The notes: generated from the sequence alone by a model not told the origin. 45,363 bases of DNA from Bacteroidaceae bacterium (GCA_017631315.1 JAGBTN010000019.1:1-45363); one strand, 5' to 3'; counted from the stretch's first letter, positions 24,438 through 33,804 are shown. Translations and numbers: made by a program.

Positions 24438-26327
24438 CTATGGTTCTAATGCTTTATAGAGTTGCTTCTTGATGTCTTCGAGGACTGCATCGCCGAAGCC
24501 TGTCTGCTCCCAAACCTTACGTCCCTGGCGGTCGAAAAGGTAGTATTGGGGTATGCCACCGGAGATAGGCATCTGCTTCCACTTGCTGCTCGGAAGGCGA
24601 TAATGCAGTCCGGGCGTCTTGACGACGTATTCTCTCCACTCGTTAAGGGAGCTGCTCTCGTCGGTAAGATATACGAAGACAACGTCCTTGCCCTGCAATT
24701 CCTCCTTGAGTGGCTCCATTGCCTCGATGCCTTGCCTGCAGGGACCACACCACGTTGCCCAAAGGTCGAAGAAGACCACCTTGCCGGGATGTTCCTTTAG
24801 AATCGCCTCGAGGAGTTGGTCGCCAGGCACTTCCGGCGTGGGCATCATGCGTTCTTTTGCCTCTCGCTGCAAGCGTTCGAGTTGAACACGTGTGGTGTCG
24901 TTGAACTCTCTCACTATACCTTGGAAATGTGGATGTATCTTCTTTATCGAGTCCTCAGGCATCACCTTGCCTTGTTCTATGATGTCGTGCATCTTCTTTG
25001 CTTCTGCCATCGCCTTCGTCATCTTGTAAGGCTCTGTTTCGGCCATACCGTTTGCTTCGAAATAAGGCAGGAGTTCGGGCATGAGAGGCTGCCAGAAAGT
25101 GCGTCCGTCGCGGAAGAATTGGAGTTCACGAGCATGAGGGTCGGCGAGTGTAAAGGTGCTCTTCAGGTGTGCCAGCGTGCTGTCGGGGTTCGCAATACGT
25201 TTTTGGAAAGCAAGCATATCGGCACCTCCTACGCAGTAACGTACATAGAGTCTGTCGGCAAGAAGCGTCAGGAAGTCCTTCTGCCTGCGGGTATAGTTCC
25301 TGCGCTTCAGCACACCTTGCTTCAAGGTATCAAGGTTCTGCCACAACTTGTTGCGCCACTCGGGAAAGTCCTTCACATCTTCATGGCTCGGCAACGGTGC
25401 CATACCGGGATAATATATGTTCAGGTTTTCGAGCAGCACCTCGTTGAGGTCTGCAGTAGAACCGCCAAAGCGATAGCCTTTATGCTTGGGCTTGCCCGCA
25501 GCAAAGTCTTGAAGCCATGCCTCGCAAGCATCGGGGTCGGCGTCCAAAGTCAGTGTCTCGCCCGGAATCAAAAGCAAGGGGAACTGCCTGTTGGGCGTGT
25601 TCTTCTCTATCTTGTAAAAGGTAAAGATGGGAAAGGTTGCTGTATAGACAGGATTGGAAAAATGTTTTGATGTACCTTCTTTGTAGTCCTTTGCGCGATA
25701 AAACCCGGTGATGGGGTCGCAGAAAGGCGCATCAAACCAACCCAACTGGCAGATACTGTCGCCATAGACAGTAACAGAAACAGACGCCTCGCCATGTGTC
25801 AAAGCCAAAGGTTCCAGTGGCTTACCGTCATCCTCCCTTTCCTGGTAAGCAGGAAGCAGTTCGGGGTAGAGTTTCTTGTCCAGTCTGATGCCATAGACAG
25901 TCCATGCATTCGGGGCGTCTCCACCAATGTAATCGAACGTCTTTGTGCCTTTCGGAAGCGGCTCGAAATAGAGGATAAGGGAGTCTTGCTGCGCGTTCCT
26001 CTCGTAGTCCTTGCCCAGTTCGAGAACATCATCTGCAAGGACTTTAGAGCCATCGTGCGTCAGGATGCGTCCTTTCTGATAGGCAAACTGCCGGCCATCG
26101 ACTTCAAGCCATCCACCATCCGTGCTCCAACTGCTCCGTGCAGCACGGGCGACATGGAAATGCACAACAGTTGCATGCTTAGTCAGTTCAACCTTGACAG
26201 GCCAAATGTCTGCCCTGTAGTTAAAGTTCTTCATAAGAGAACGGAATGCCGGACGTTCCACAACGACATTCTTAGCCAGCCCTGTCATTGCAACAAGAGC
26301 AAGCAGAAAGAAAATACTACGTTTCAT
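24438..26327 (-). CDS. Exported TlpA/thioredoxin-like protein with large N-terminal domain
   Basis: 629 aa with a signal peptide 1-18 (FFLLALVAMTGLA). The C-terminal 150 residues are a TlpA-type thioredoxin domain: GKVVFFDLWATWCGPCRQG (active site WCGPC near 522-526), the AMEPLKEELQGKDVVFVYL strand and the cis-Pro loop ISGGIPQYYLFDRQG. The N-terminal 480 residues have no fold I can name; a stretch resembling the beta-rich DUF4369-type region of Bacteroidetes thiol reductases may be present. It probably reduces or isomerises disulfides in the periplasm. It is a single gene with its own terminator and an ECF-type promoter like that of the sigma operon next to it, so it is likely under that sigma factor. 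Confidence 0.88.
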   Translation of the reverse strand: MKRSIFFLLALVAMTGLAKNVVVERPAFRSLMKNFNYRADIWPVKVELTKHATVVHFHVARAARSSWSTDGGWLEVDGRQFAYQKGRILTHDGSKVLADDVLELGKDYERNAQQDSLILYFEPLPKGTKTFDYIGGDAPNAWTVYGIRLDKKLYPELLPAYQEREDDGKPLEPLALTHGEASVSVTVYGDSICQLGWFDAPFCDPITGFYRAKDYKEGTSKHFSNPVYTATFPIFTFYKIEKNTPNRQFPLLLIPGETLTLDADPDACEAWLQDFAAGKPKHKGYRFGGSTADLNEVLLENLNIYYPGMAPLPSHEDVKDFPEWRNKLWQNLDTLKQGVLKRRNYTRRQKDFLTLLADRLYVRYCVGGADMLAFQKRIANPDSTLAHLKSTFTLADPHARELQFFRDGRTFWQPLMPELLPYFEANGMAETEPYKMTKAMAEAKKMHDIIEQGKVMPEDSIKKIHPHFQGIVREFNDTTRVQLERLQREAKERMMPTPEVPGDQLLEAILKEHPGKVVFFDLWATWCGPCRQGIEAMEPLKEELQGKDVVFVYLTDESSSLNEWREYVVKTPGLHYRLPSSKWKQMPISGGIPQYYLFDRQGRKVWEQTGFGDAVLEDIKKQLYKALEP

Positions 26328-26358
26328 GTTTTTGTATCTTTAAAGAGTTACTTCTACA

Positions 26359-26391
26359 TATAATACCCTTCAGACAGCCAAAAGACTAACC
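26359..26391 (-). promoter_or_regulatory. ECF-type promoter of the thioredoxin-like gene
   Basis: Minus strand: GGTTAGT, 13 bp, GAAGGGTATTATA, identical in both blocks and spacing to the sigma operon promoter at 24085-24117; the T-rich start of the spacer is also shared. The leader to ATG 26327 is about 25 nt. Confidence 0.7.
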
Positions 26392-26396
26392 AGCAT

Positions 26397-26436
26397 AAAA
26401 AAAAGTTGTGCATGTCTGATTAAGTCACACACAACT
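26397..26436 (-). terminator. Rho-independent terminator of recA
   Basis: Stem AGTTGTG / CACAACT with extra partial pairing inward, followed on the minus strand by eight T. It lies 25 bp past the recA stop and just upstream of the thioredoxin-like gene's promoter. Confidence 0.88.
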
Positions 26437-26461
26437 CCCATATTCTATTTATCGTTTGCCG

Positions 26462-27493
26462 TTAATCCTTCTTGGCATTCATGGCTTCATAGATTTTTGA
26501 AGTTATCTCGTCACAAAGTTCCGGATTGTCGCGGACAACTCGTTTTGTTGCCTCCTTGCCCTGGCCAAGTTTTGAACCGTTGTAACTGTACCAAGAGCCA
26601 CTCTTCTCGAGAATACCGAAGTCAACACCCAAATCAACTACCTCGCCTACACGACAAATACCTTCGCCATACATGATTTCGAACTCCGCACGACGGAAAG
26701 GAGGAGCAACCTTGTTCTTCACAACCTTCACCTTCACCTCGTTGCCGATAACGTTATCGCCGTCCTTGATGCTCGAAGACTTGCGAATGTCAAGGCGAAC
26801 CGAAGCATAGAACTTCAAGGCATTACCGCCGGTAGTTGTCTCGGGGTTGCCAAACATAACACCTATCTTCTCGCGCAACTGGTTGATGAAGATGCAGGTG
26901 GTGTTCGTCTTGCTGATGGTGGCAGTCAACTTACGCAATGCCTGGCTCATCAGACGTGCCTGCAAACCTACCTTGTTGTCGCCCATGTCGCCTTCAAGTT
27001 CTGCCTTTGGTGTCAATGCGGCAACAGAGTCGATGACGATAATATCCACAGCAGCACTGCGAATAAGTTGGTCGGCAATGTCCAAAGCCTGCTCGCCATT
27101 GTCGGGTTGAGAGATGAGAAGTTCATCAACATTCACGCCCAAGTTAGCAGCATAGAAACGGTCGAAAGCATGTTCTGCATCGATAAAAGCAGCAATGCCA
27201 CCTTGCTTCTGAGCCTCGGCAATGGCATGAATGGCCAGCGTCGTCTTACCGGAAGACTCCGGACCATAAATCTCCACAATACGTCCTTTGGGATAACCGC
27301 CCACACCAAGTGCATAGTCCAGCGCAATGGAACCCGAAGGAATTACCTCAATGTTGTCTATCTTCTCCTCGCCAAGCTTCATGATTGAGCCCTTGCCAAA
27401 GTCTTTCTCAATCTTTGCCATGGCTGCCTGAAGTGCTTTCAACTTCTCGCTCTGCTGGCTGGGCGATATATCTGCTGTTTCTTTCTTTACCAT
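26462..27493 (-). CDS. recA: Recombinase RecA
   Basis: 343 aa, the usual length. Binds single-stranded DNA, drives strand exchange and stimulates LexA-type self-cleavage. Walker [10 protein letters not shown], Walker [13 protein letters not shown], the L1/L2 region with [25 protein letters not shown] (shown here only as family hallmark) and the C-terminal [10 protein letters not shown] region are all present. It starts 26 bp after the carboxyspermidine dehydrogenase-type gene with no promoter recognised in the gap, so it appears to be cotranscribed with it. A strong terminator follows. I see no obvious SOS-box-like repeat upstream. Confidence 0.98.
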   Translation of the reverse strand: MVKKETADISPSQQSEKLKALQAAMAKIEKDFGKGSIMKLGEEKIDNIEVIPSGSIALDYALGVGGYPKGRIVEIYGPESSGKTTLAIHAIAEAQKQGGIAAFIDAEHAFDRFYAANLGVNVDELLISQPDNGEQALDIADQLIRSAAVDIIVIDSVAALTPKAELEGDMGDNKVGLQARLMSQALRKLTATISKTNTTCIFINQLREKIGVMFGNPETTTGGNALKFYASVRLDIRKSSSIKDGDNVIGNEVKVKVVKNKVAPPFRRAEFEIMYGEGICRVGEVVDLGVDFGILEKSGSWYSYNGSKLGQGKEATKRVVRDNPELCDEITSKIYEAMNAKKD

Positions 27494-27519
27494 ATTCGTT
27501 TCGTCTTATAAGTTAATTC

Positions 27520-28752
27520 TTACAACTCCAAATCTCCGTCATGAATCTCGTGCCAAGGAAGACCCTGGCTGTTGAGTTGTTCCATGAAGGGATCGGGGTC
27601 AAACTCCTCTACGTTGTGCACACCGGGCTTGCTCCATATGCCTTTGAGGAACATCATCGCGCCAATCATGGCAGGCACACCCGTAGTGTAACTTACGCCC
27701 TGCATACCTGTCTCCTCGTATGCTGCCTGATGCGAACAGTTGTTATATACATAATATGTATGCTCCTCGCCGCCTCTGAGGCCTCGGATACGACAACCGA
27801 TGCTTGTTTCGCCATCGTAGTTCTCGCCAAGATCTTGTGGATTGGGCAACACGGCTTTGAGGAATTGTAAAGGTACAATCTTAACGACCTCCTCGCCGCT
27901 GCCATCGGCCTTGGGAGCCTTGTACTCCACTTCGTCGATACGGCTCATGCCGATGTTCTGGATTACATCAAGGTAAGTGAGGTACTGCTGACCGAATGTC
28001 ATCCAGAAACGCGCGCGCTTGATGGTCGGATAATTGATGACGAGGGACTCTATCTCCTCGTGGTGAAGCAGATAACTCTCTTTGGGACCGATGCCAGGAT
28101 AGGTCAGAGGCTTGTGAATCTCCATCGGCTCTGTCTCGATGTACTTGCCATTCTCCCAGTAAAGGCCCTTCTGTGTAATCTCGCGGATGTTGATTTCGGG
28201 ATTGAAGTTTGTGGCGAATGCTTTGTGGTGATTGCCCGCATTACAGTCCACGATGTCGAGGTACTGAATCTCGTCGAAGTGATGCTTGGCGGCATAGGCT
28301 GTGAAGATGCTTGTCACGCCCGGGTCGAAACCGCAGCCAAGAATGGCACAAAGGCCAGCCTTCTCAAAGCGTTCACGATATGCCCACTGCCAAGAATACT
28401 CGAAGTGTGCCTCATCCTTCGGTTCATAGTTAGCTGTGTCGAGATAGTTGCACCCTGTCTGCAAGCAAGCCTCCATGATGGTAAGGTCTTGATAGGGCAA
28501 CGCAAGGTTCATGACCAGGTCCGGCTTATAACTGCCAAACAACTCCACAAGTTGTTCTACGCTGTCGGCATCCACTTGTGCTGTCTTGACGTCGGTGCCG
28601 TATTTCTTTTTGAGGACTTCAGCCAAAGCGATGCACTTCTTCTCTGTTCGGCTGGCAATCATTACCTCGGTGAAGGTGTCAGGGTTTTGACACACTTTGT
28701 GAGCCGCTACGGTTGCAACACCGCCAGCTCCTATAATCAGTACTCTTCCCAT
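27520..28752 (-). CDS. Saccharopine dehydrogenase family protein, probably carboxy(nor)spermidine synthase
   Basis: 410 aa from ATG 28752 (MGRVLIIGAGGVA); a longer frame would run through the promoter. N-terminal Rossmann motif GAGGVATVAAH, then NLALPYQDLTIMEACLQTGCNYLDTANYE and CAILGCGFDPGVTSIFTAYA, a signature of the saccharopine-dehydrogenase-like family that makes carboxyspermidine or carboxynorspermidine from aspartate semialdehyde and a diamine. In Bacteroidales this enzyme belongs to the alternative spermidine pathway. The partner decarboxylase (NspC) is not in the window. True lysine-pathway activity cannot be excluded by eye. It is the promoter-proximal gene of a two-gene unit with recA. 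Confidence 0.85.
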   Translation of the reverse strand: MGRVLIIGAGGVATVAAHKVCQNPDTFTEVMIASRTEKKCIALAEVLKKKYGTDVKTAQVDADSVEQLVELFGSYKPDLVMNLALPYQDLTIMEACLQTGCNYLDTANYEPKDEAHFEYSWQWAYRERFEKAGLCAILGCGFDPGVTSIFTAYAAKHHFDEIQYLDIVDCNAGNHHKAFATNFNPEINIREITQKGLYWENGKYIETEPMEIHKPLTYPGIGPKESYLLHHEEIESLVINYPTIKRARFWMTFGQQYLTYLDVIQNIGMSRIDEVEYKAPKADGSGEEVVKIVPLQFLKAVLPNPQDLGENYDGETSIGCRIRGLRGGEEHTYYVYNNCSHQAAYEETGMQGVSYTTGVPAMIGAMMFLKGIWSKPGVHNVEEFDPDPFMEQLNSQGLPWHEIHDGDLEL

Positions 28753-28778
28753 TGTTTTATTTAAGTTTGTTTTACTTG

Positions 28779-28810
28779 CAAAACTACAAAAAAAAGTCCA
28801 AAGCGGCAAA
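28779..28810 (-). promoter_or_regulatory. Promoter of the carboxyspermidine dehydrogenase-recA unit
   Basis: Minus strand: TTTG (28807-28810), 20-bp spacer, TAGTTTTG (28779-28786), a full match. The -33 box lies in the loop of the upstream gene's terminator hairpin. Confidence 0.8.
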
Positions 28811-28824
28811 ACTTTGGACCTTTT
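28791..28824. terminator. Rho-independent terminator of the Spy-like gene
   Basis: Stem GTCCAAAG (28796-28803), 8-base loop, CTTTGGAC (28812-28819). A T run follows on the minus strand (complement of 28788-28795) and another (TTTTT) on the plus strand. It lies about 30 bp past the Spy-like stop. Confidence 0.9.
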
Positions 28825-28851
28825 TCTTTATCTTTCCTTCGTTAAAACTTC

Positions 28852-29421
28852 TTAGAAGCCACCGCCAGGACCGCCGAAGCCGCCACGAGGGCCACCAAAG
28901 CCTCCGCGTGGACCACCTTCGAAGCCGCCACGACGTTCGCCATTTCCTTGACCTCGCATACCTTGTCCACGACCGTTCTGACTACGCTGGGGAGTTAACA
29001 GTTTGAGAACCTGCTGAGGAGTTAGCACCTTAGAAAACTCTTCTGCATACTTCTTTTGTACTTCCATACGCTTTTGCATGGTGGCTATCTGCTGCTCCTG
29101 ACGTGTGAATGTCTCTTGAATCTTCGCTGTTGCGTCTTCTGCGCTGAGGTCTTCGGGCTTTGTTGCACCCTCGCCTTGTTCCGGACGCTGTGTGCGGGGC
29201 TGGTTTGTGGCAAACATTTCCTTCTGATATGCCACGAAAGTTGCCACGAAAGTATTCTTGGCCTCGTCTTTTAGGCTAAAGTCTTTTGCCATTCGTTCTG
29301 CAGCTTTCTCAATACGTTCTGCCATTACCTTCTGAAGTTCTTCTTCGCTCATACGTTCTTGAGCGCAGAGCACAGTGCTCCCAATGAGAGCCAAAACTGC
29401 CATGATAATTGTCTTTCTCAT
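28852..29421 (-). CDS. Exported Spy/CpxP-like helical protein with Gly/Arg-rich tail
   Basis: 189 aa. Signal peptide 1-20 (IIMAVLALIGSTVLCAQ), then a charged helical region (EELQKVMAERIEKAAERMAKDFSLKDEAKNTF ... QQIATMQKRMEVQKKYAEEFSKVLTPQQVLKLL) with the LTPQQ motif seen in LTXXQ/CpxP-Spy periplasmic stress chaperones and in Bacteroidales relatives. The tail from about 150 is repetitive (RGGFEGGPRGGFGGPRGGFGG). Likely an envelope-stress protein; the tail is low-complexity and its role unknown. Upstream is an E. coli sigma-E-like promoter, and the gene has its own terminator. Confidence 0.75.
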   Translation of the reverse strand: MRKTIIMAVLALIGSTVLCAQERMSEEELQKVMAERIEKAAERMAKDFSLKDEAKNTFVATFVAYQKEMFATNQPRTQRPEQGEGATKPEDLSAEDATAKIQETFTRQEQQIATMQKRMEVQKKYAEEFSKVLTPQQVLKLLTPQRSQNGRGQGMRGQGNGERRGGFEGGPRGGFGGPRGGFGGPGGGF

Positions 29422-29470
29422 TTTTCTTTTTCTTTTTATTCAACGAATGAGGTTTCTCTCTCTTCTTTTC

Positions 29471-29504
29471 TACTTTGACAATTGGAGCAGGCAAAAAGTT
29501 TAAC
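29471..29504 (-). promoter_or_regulatory. Possible sigma-E-like promoter of the Spy-like gene
   Basis: Minus strand GTTAAACTTTTT ... GTCAAAGTA; AAACTT to GTCAAA spacing is 16 bp, resembling the enterobacterial ECF pattern GGAACTT-N16-GTCTAA. It lies about 50 bp upstream of the start and differs from the ECF promoter at 24085. Confidence 0.45.
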
Positions 29505-29533
29505 AGCTGAAGGCTTTCCTTGCAGTTTTTATA

Positions 29534-30367
29534 TTATCTGACTGTTATATGGAAACAAGCCTGCTTGACTTCGTACTTAATATAGCAGAGTTCCTTTTCG
29601 CGAATGTCTCGCAGGACTTCGCTCAACACCCATTTGAGTGTGTCGTTCCGCACGGTTCGTCGTTGAGGACCATCTGGCGGGGAAACTGTTGAGAAGCGGT
29701 TGTAGCAGATGTCGAACGTCGTGCCGAAACGATGGCAACTTTGTTCGGTGGCATTGGGGTTGCGTCGGCGAAGGCGGGCAACATCGGCTTCTGTTCTTAG
29801 TACACTCGACACGATGATACGATGCAAGGGGATTCCCTTCACATACAGGCTGTCGAGATAGTTGCGTCCTATTGTGGAAAGCAAATGGCTGGCTCGGGGA
29901 ACGAGGTAAGGTATGCTGTACCTCATGTTATTATCGATGCAGAAGAAGGGACTTGCGCCCACATAAACGAGTTCGTTCCTGCGCTTTTCTGCCTCCTCTC
30001 TGTCGCGGACAGGAGAAACGCCCCATTGTTTTGCAGCCACAATCTGCACATCCTGCAAGTCGGGGAAACAGGCAGCATACGAGTGAACACTACGGACGGG
30101 ATGCCATTTTGCAGGAGGATTCGGACAGACCGACTGGGTTGCCGAATCCGCCACCTCTGATTGCTCTTCAAACTTAACGTGTTTAGTTGGCAAACTATCC
30201 ACGTTAAGTTTGGCAACTTCACGTGTTAAGTCGGCCGACTTAACTGTAGTAGTTTCGTCACTCCCTATAGGCTCCGCCACATCGGGGAAGGCAAGCCTTA
30301 CCGCTCCAAGCAATAAGACCGTTCCTCCGAAAATGCCTAAAAATATCTTTTTCTTTAGTCTTCTCAT
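29534..30367 (-). CDS. DUF5715 family protein
   Basis: 277 aa from ATG 30367 (MRRLKKKIFLG); the longer frame begins inside the promoter. A single N-terminal TM segment or signal anchor (IFLGIFGGTVLLLGAVRLAF), a low-complexity stretch, then a conserved domain with SVHSYAACFPDLQDVQ, SSVLRTEADVARLRRRNPNATEQSCHRFGTTFDICYNRF and a C-terminus IKYEVKQACFHITVR. The H-x-F-G-T-T-F-D-I motif and the late FHIT resemble metal-ligand positions of D-Ala-D-Ala carboxypeptidase-like (M15-type) folds, so a role on peptidoglycan is possible; this is inference. Divergent from phoH. Confidence 0.78.
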   Translation of the reverse strand: MRRLKKKIFLGIFGGTVLLLGAVRLAFPDVAEPIGSDETTTVKSADLTREVAKLNVDSLPTKHVKFEEQSEVADSATQSVCPNPPAKWHPVRSVHSYAACFPDLQDVQIVAAKQWGVSPVRDREEAEKRRNELVYVGASPFFCIDNNMRYSIPYLVPRASHLLSTIGRNYLDSLYVKGIPLHRIIVSSVLRTEADVARLRRRNPNATEQSCHRFGTTFDICYNRFSTVSPPDGPQRRTVRNDTLKWVLSEVLRDIREKELCYIKYEVKQACFHITVR

Positions 30368-30379
30368 ACTTTTAACGTA

Positions 30380-30410
30380 CAAAAGTACACAAATTCGTGG
30401 TAATCTCAAA
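30380..30410 (-). promoter_or_regulatory. Promoter of the DUF5715 gene
   Basis: Minus strand: TTTG (30407-30410), 19-bp spacer, TACTTTTG (30380-30387). Start codon 12 bp after the -7 box. Confidence 0.7.
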
Positions 30411-30419
30411 ATTGTTTAT

Positions 30420-30427
30420 TACTTTTG
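30420..30427 (+). promoter_or_regulatory. -7 element of the phoH operon
   Basis: TACTTTTG matches TAnnTTTG; 17 bp before the phoH start. The -33 region is weak and lies within the divergent DUF5715 promoter. Confidence 0.55.
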
Positions 30428-30444
30428 CATTAAAATAACGACGA

Positions 30445-31416
30445 ATGATAGAAAAGCACATCCTTATCGAGGACATCGACCCATTGCTTCTGTACGGCGT
30501 AAATAATGCCAACATGCAAATGCTGAAAGCACTCTATCCAAAGCTCCGCATTGTTGCACGCGGCAACGTCATCCACGTCATGGGCGACGAACTGGAGATG
30601 TGTGCTTTCGAGGAAATCATAGAGAAACTGCAAAAACACATCCTCAAGTATAACAGTCTGACCGAGGAAGAACTCCTGCACATCACCCGAGGCGAACGCT
30701 CGGAGCGCGAAGGTGTGGAAGGCGTCATTGTGTATAGCGTCACAGGACGCCCCATCTGTGCCCGCACAACCAACCAGCAATTGCTCGTCAAAGCCTTTCA
30801 GGAGAACGACCTCGTCTTTGCCGTCGGCCCCGCAGGCTCTGGCAAAACATACACCAGCATCGCCCTCGCCGTTCGAGCCCTAAAGAACAAAGAGATACGC
30901 AGGATAATCCTTTCGCGTCCCGCAGTAGAGGCCGGAGAGAAACTTGGCTTCCTTCCTGGCGACATGAAAGAAAAGATAGACCCCTATCTCCAACCACTAT
31001 ATGATGCACTGGAGGACATGATTCCCACCCAGAAACTGCGCGAAATGATGGAGCAAAACATCATTCAGATTGCACCCCTTGCCTTTATGCGAGGCCGCAC
31101 GCTGAGCGATGCCGTCGTCATCCTCGACGAGGCACAGAACACGACCTCTGCTCAGTTGAAGATGTTCCTGACTCGAATGGGCATGAACACCAAGATGATT
31201 GTGACGGGAGACACCACCCAAGTCGACCTTCCGCATAGCGTTCGCTCCGGCCTTATCGAGGCCCTCCATATCCTAAAAGGCGTAAAAGGCGTGGGATTCA
31301 CAGAACTCACAAAAAAAGACATCGTGCGACACAAACTCGTGACGCGCATCGTAGAAGCATACGAATCACAACAAAAAATAGAACAGAAAAAAGATGAAAG
31401 CATTGACAAGAACTAA
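30445..31416 (+). CDS. phoH: PhoH family ATPase
   Basis: 323 aa. A cytoplasmic P-loop ATPase of the PhoH/PhoL type, often linked to RNA metabolism or ribosome maturation next to YbeY. An N-terminal KH-like part ([29 protein letters not shown]) leads to Walker [54 protein letters not shown] (the core PhoH signature, given as hallmark), and Walker [25 protein letters not shown] followed by [11 protein letters not shown]. The last 23 bp overlap the start of purC, so translation of the two is probably coupled. Confidence 0.95.
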   Translation: MIEKHILIEDIDPLLLYGVNNANMQMLKALYPKLRIVARGNVIHVMGDELEMCAFEEIIEKLQKHILKYNSLTEEELLHITRGERSEREGVEGVIVYSVTGRPICARTTNQQLLVKAFQENDLVFAVGPAGSGKTYTSIALAVRALKNKEIRRIILSRPAVEAGEKLGFLPGDMKEKIDPYLQPLYDALEDMIPTQKLREMMEQNIIQIAPLAFMRGRTLSDAVVILDEAQNTTSAQLKMFLTRMGMNTKMIVTGDTTQVDLPHSVRSGLIEALHILKGVKGVGFTELTKKDIVRHKLVTRIVEAYESQQKIEQKKDESIDKN

Positions 31417-32341
31417 CTTCAACCTGCCAGGACAGGTGAGCGTGTATCACGGCAAAGTGCGTGACGTATATAATATCAATGACGACCTGATGGTAATGGT
31501 CGCTACAGACCGCATCTCCGCCTTCGACGTCATCCTTCCCAAAGGTATCCCCTTCAAAGGACAAGTGCTCAACCAGATTGCCGCATCATTCCTCGATGCC
31601 ACTGCCGACATCGTTCCCAACTGGAAACTCGCCACACCCGACCCCATGGTAACAGTTGGTCTGAAAGCAGAAGGCTTCCGCGTGGAAATGATTATCCGCG
31701 GCTATCTTACCGGCTCTGCCTGGCGCGATTACAAAGCAGGTTGCCGTGAACTTTGTGGTGTAAAGCTTCCCGACGGAATGCGCGAAAACGAAAAGTTCCC
31801 CGAACCCATCATCACACCAACCACAAAGGCAGACGAAGGACACGACGAAAATATCTCTGCTGAAGAAATCATCAAACAAGGTTTGGTAAGCAAGGAAGAC
31901 TGGGAAACAATGGTCAAGTATACCCGTGCCCTCTTCCAGCGTGGCACAGAGATTGCCGCAAAGAAGGACCTCATACTGGTTGACACAAAGTATGAGTTTG
32001 GCAAACGCGACGGAAAAGTCATCCTCATCGACGAAATCCACACCCCCGACAGCAGTCGTTACTTCTACGCCGAAGGCTACGAAGAAAAGTTCCTTGCAGG
32101 TGAACCCCAAAAGCAGTTGAGTAAGGAGTTCGTTCGTCAGTGGCTCATCGAACACAACTTCATGAATCAGCCCGGACAAGTAATGCCCGAAATTACAGAC
32201 GAATACGCTCAAAGCGTTGCCGACCGTTACATCGAACTCTACGAAAACATCGTAGGCGAGAAATTTGTACCCGCCGACAGCGAAGGCGACATCGCAGCCC
32301 GTATCGAAAAGAACGTGGCTGAATGGCTGAACAAACAGTAA
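31394..32341 (+). CDS. purC: Phosphoribosylaminoimidazole-succinocarboxamide synthase (SAICAR synthase)
   Basis: 315 aa, the longer eukaryote-like form common in Bacteroidales. Joins CAIR and aspartate with ATP in purine synthesis. Motifs: [76 protein letters not shown] and [13 protein letters not shown]. It overlaps the end of phoH by 23 bp and precedes ubiE by one base, so it lies inside a tight four-gene operon. No purine riboswitch is visible upstream. Confidence 0.97.
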   Translation: MKALTRTNFNLPGQVSVYHGKVRDVYNINDDLMVMVATDRISAFDVILPKGIPFKGQVLNQIAASFLDATADIVPNWKLATPDPMVTVGLKAEGFRVEMIIRGYLTGSAWRDYKAGCRELCGVKLPDGMRENEKFPEPIITPTTKADEGHDENISAEEIIKQGLVSKEDWETMVKYTRALFQRGTEIAAKKDLILVDTKYEFGKRDGKVILIDEIHTPDSSRYFYAEGYEEKFLAGEPQKQLSKEFVRQWLIEHNFMNQPGQVMPEITDEYAQSVADRYIELYENIVGEKFVPADSEGDIAARIEKNVAEWLNKQ

Positions 32342-32342
32342 A

Positions 32343-33074
32343 ATGTATAAGCAAGAATCTGTCACTCCCTACGGAGAAGGCAGTAAACAGGAGCAGATAC
32401 GGCGCATGTTCGACAAAATTGCGCCGTCCTACGACAGGCTGAACCATGCCTTGTCGCTTGGCATAGACCGTCGTTGGCGGCGCACTGCCGTTGATGCTCT
32501 TGGCATACATCAGCCGCAGCAAATCCTCGACATTGCAACAGGAACTGGCGATTTTGCATTGCTGCTTGCCAAACGCATCAAACCACAACACATCGTCGGA
32601 GCAGACATCAGCGAAGGCATGATGGCTGTTGGACGAGAGAAAGTCAAAGAAGATGGACTGCAAAATGTAATCTCCTTTCAGTACGAAGACTGCATGCAGC
32701 TTTCATTTCCCGATGGTTCGTTTGATGCTGTGACGTCGTCATATGGCGTTCGCAACTTCCAAAACCTTGACAAAGGATTGCAGGAAATGCAACGAGTATT
32801 GCGTCCCGGAGGACACCTTCTCATCGTAGAGCTTACGCCTCCACCCAGTTTCCCGATGAAGCAACTGTTTTGGCTTTACGCTCACGTCGTGATGCCCTTG
32901 CTCGGACGCCTCATTAGCCACGACGATAGTGCATATACTTATCTGCCAGCATCCATGGAAGCCTTCCCACAACCCGAGCAAATGGAAGGCATTCTCCGCA
33001 AGGCTGGTTTCACTGAAGTGCAATGGCGTCGCTTTACCTTTGGTATTAGCACAATGTATCTTGCAACGAAATGA
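32343..33074 (+). CDS. menG: Demethylmenaquinone methyltransferase (UbiE/MenG)
   Basis: 243 aa. SAM-dependent C-methyltransferase of the last step of menaquinone synthesis. N-terminal [32 protein letters not shown] motif [16 protein letters not shown], acidic motif VGADISEGM, and the family signature [26 protein letters not shown]. The C-terminal [40 protein letters not shown] is typical of UbiE. Fits menaquinone use in Bacteroidales. Overlaps aroE by 4 bp (ATGA). Confidence 0.95.
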   Translation: MYKQESVTPYGEGSKQEQIRRMFDKIAPSYDRLNHALSLGIDRRWRRTAVDALGIHQPQQILDIATGTGDFALLLAKRIKPQHIVGADISEGMMAVGREKVKEDGLQNVISFQYEDCMQLSFPDGSFDAVTSSYGVRNFQNLDKGLQEMQRVLRPGGHLLIVELTPPPSFPMKQLFWLYAHVVMPLLGRLISHDDSAYTYLPASMEAFPQPEQMEGILRKAGFTEVQWRRFTFGISTMYLATK

Positions 33075-33799
33075 CGAAATACGGCATCATTGGTTATCCC
33101 TTGGGGCACAGCTTCAGCAGAGGTTTCTTTACTGAAAAATTTGCTCGCGAAAGTATTGATGCGCAATATCTCAACTTCGAGATTCCTGATGTTGCAATGC
33201 TTTCTGATGTTCTTCGCGACAATCCCGAACTCCGAGGGCTGAACGTTACCTTGCCACACAAACAGGCTGTCATTCCACTTCTCGACGAAATGAGTGAGGA
33301 AGCCATGGAAATTGGCGCGGTGAATGTTATTCGTGTTCGCAACGGCAAACTGAAAGGTTTCAACAGCGACATCATCGGTTTCACAAACAGCATCAAACCT
33401 CTTCTGCAACCACACCACAGAAAAGCCCTTGTCTTGGGTACCGGTGGTGCAAGCAAAGCCATTCGTGTCGGGCTAAACCGTTTGGGCATAGAATGGACCT
33501 ACGTCAGCCGTTCGCCTCGCGATGGCATGGTAACCTACGAAGATATCACAGCAGAGACCCTGCAAGAATATACCGTCATCGTCAACTGCTCACCCGTCGG
33601 CATGTTCCCCAAAGTAGATGCTGCTCCTGCCATTCCCTACGAACTTCTCTCTCCGCAGCACCTGCTCTTCGACTGCGTCTATAATCCAGAGGAGACCTTG
33701 TTTATGAAGAAAGGCAGGAAGCAAGGAGCAACGGTCAAGAATGGTTTGGAGATGCTTCACCTCCAAGCCGCCGCAAGCTGGAAATTCTGGAACGAATAA
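33071..33799 (+). CDS. aroE: Shikimate dehydrogenase
   Basis: 242 aa, somewhat short for the family (about 270). Reduces 3-dehydroshikimate with NADPH in the chorismate pathway, which also feeds menaquinone. Motifs: GYPLGHSFS (shikimate binding), GLNVTLPHK with the catalytic Lys, [16 protein letters not shown] (Asp partner), nucleotide loop [11 protein letters not shown], and CSPVGMFP. Translationally coupled to menG by ATGA overlap. The stop codon is only 5 bp from the convergent tamL stop. Confidence 0.95.
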   Translation: MTKYGIIGYPLGHSFSRGFFTEKFARESIDAQYLNFEIPDVAMLSDVLRDNPELRGLNVTLPHKQAVIPLLDEMSEEAMEIGAVNVIRVRNGKLKGFNSDIIGFTNSIKPLLQPHHRKALVLGTGGASKAIRVGLNRLGIEWTYVSRSPRDGMVTYEDITAETLQEYTVIVNCSPVGMFPKVDAAPAIPYELLSPQHLLFDCVYNPEETLFMKKGRKQGATVKNGLEMLHLQAAASWKFWNE

Positions 33800-33804
33800 C
33801 GGAA

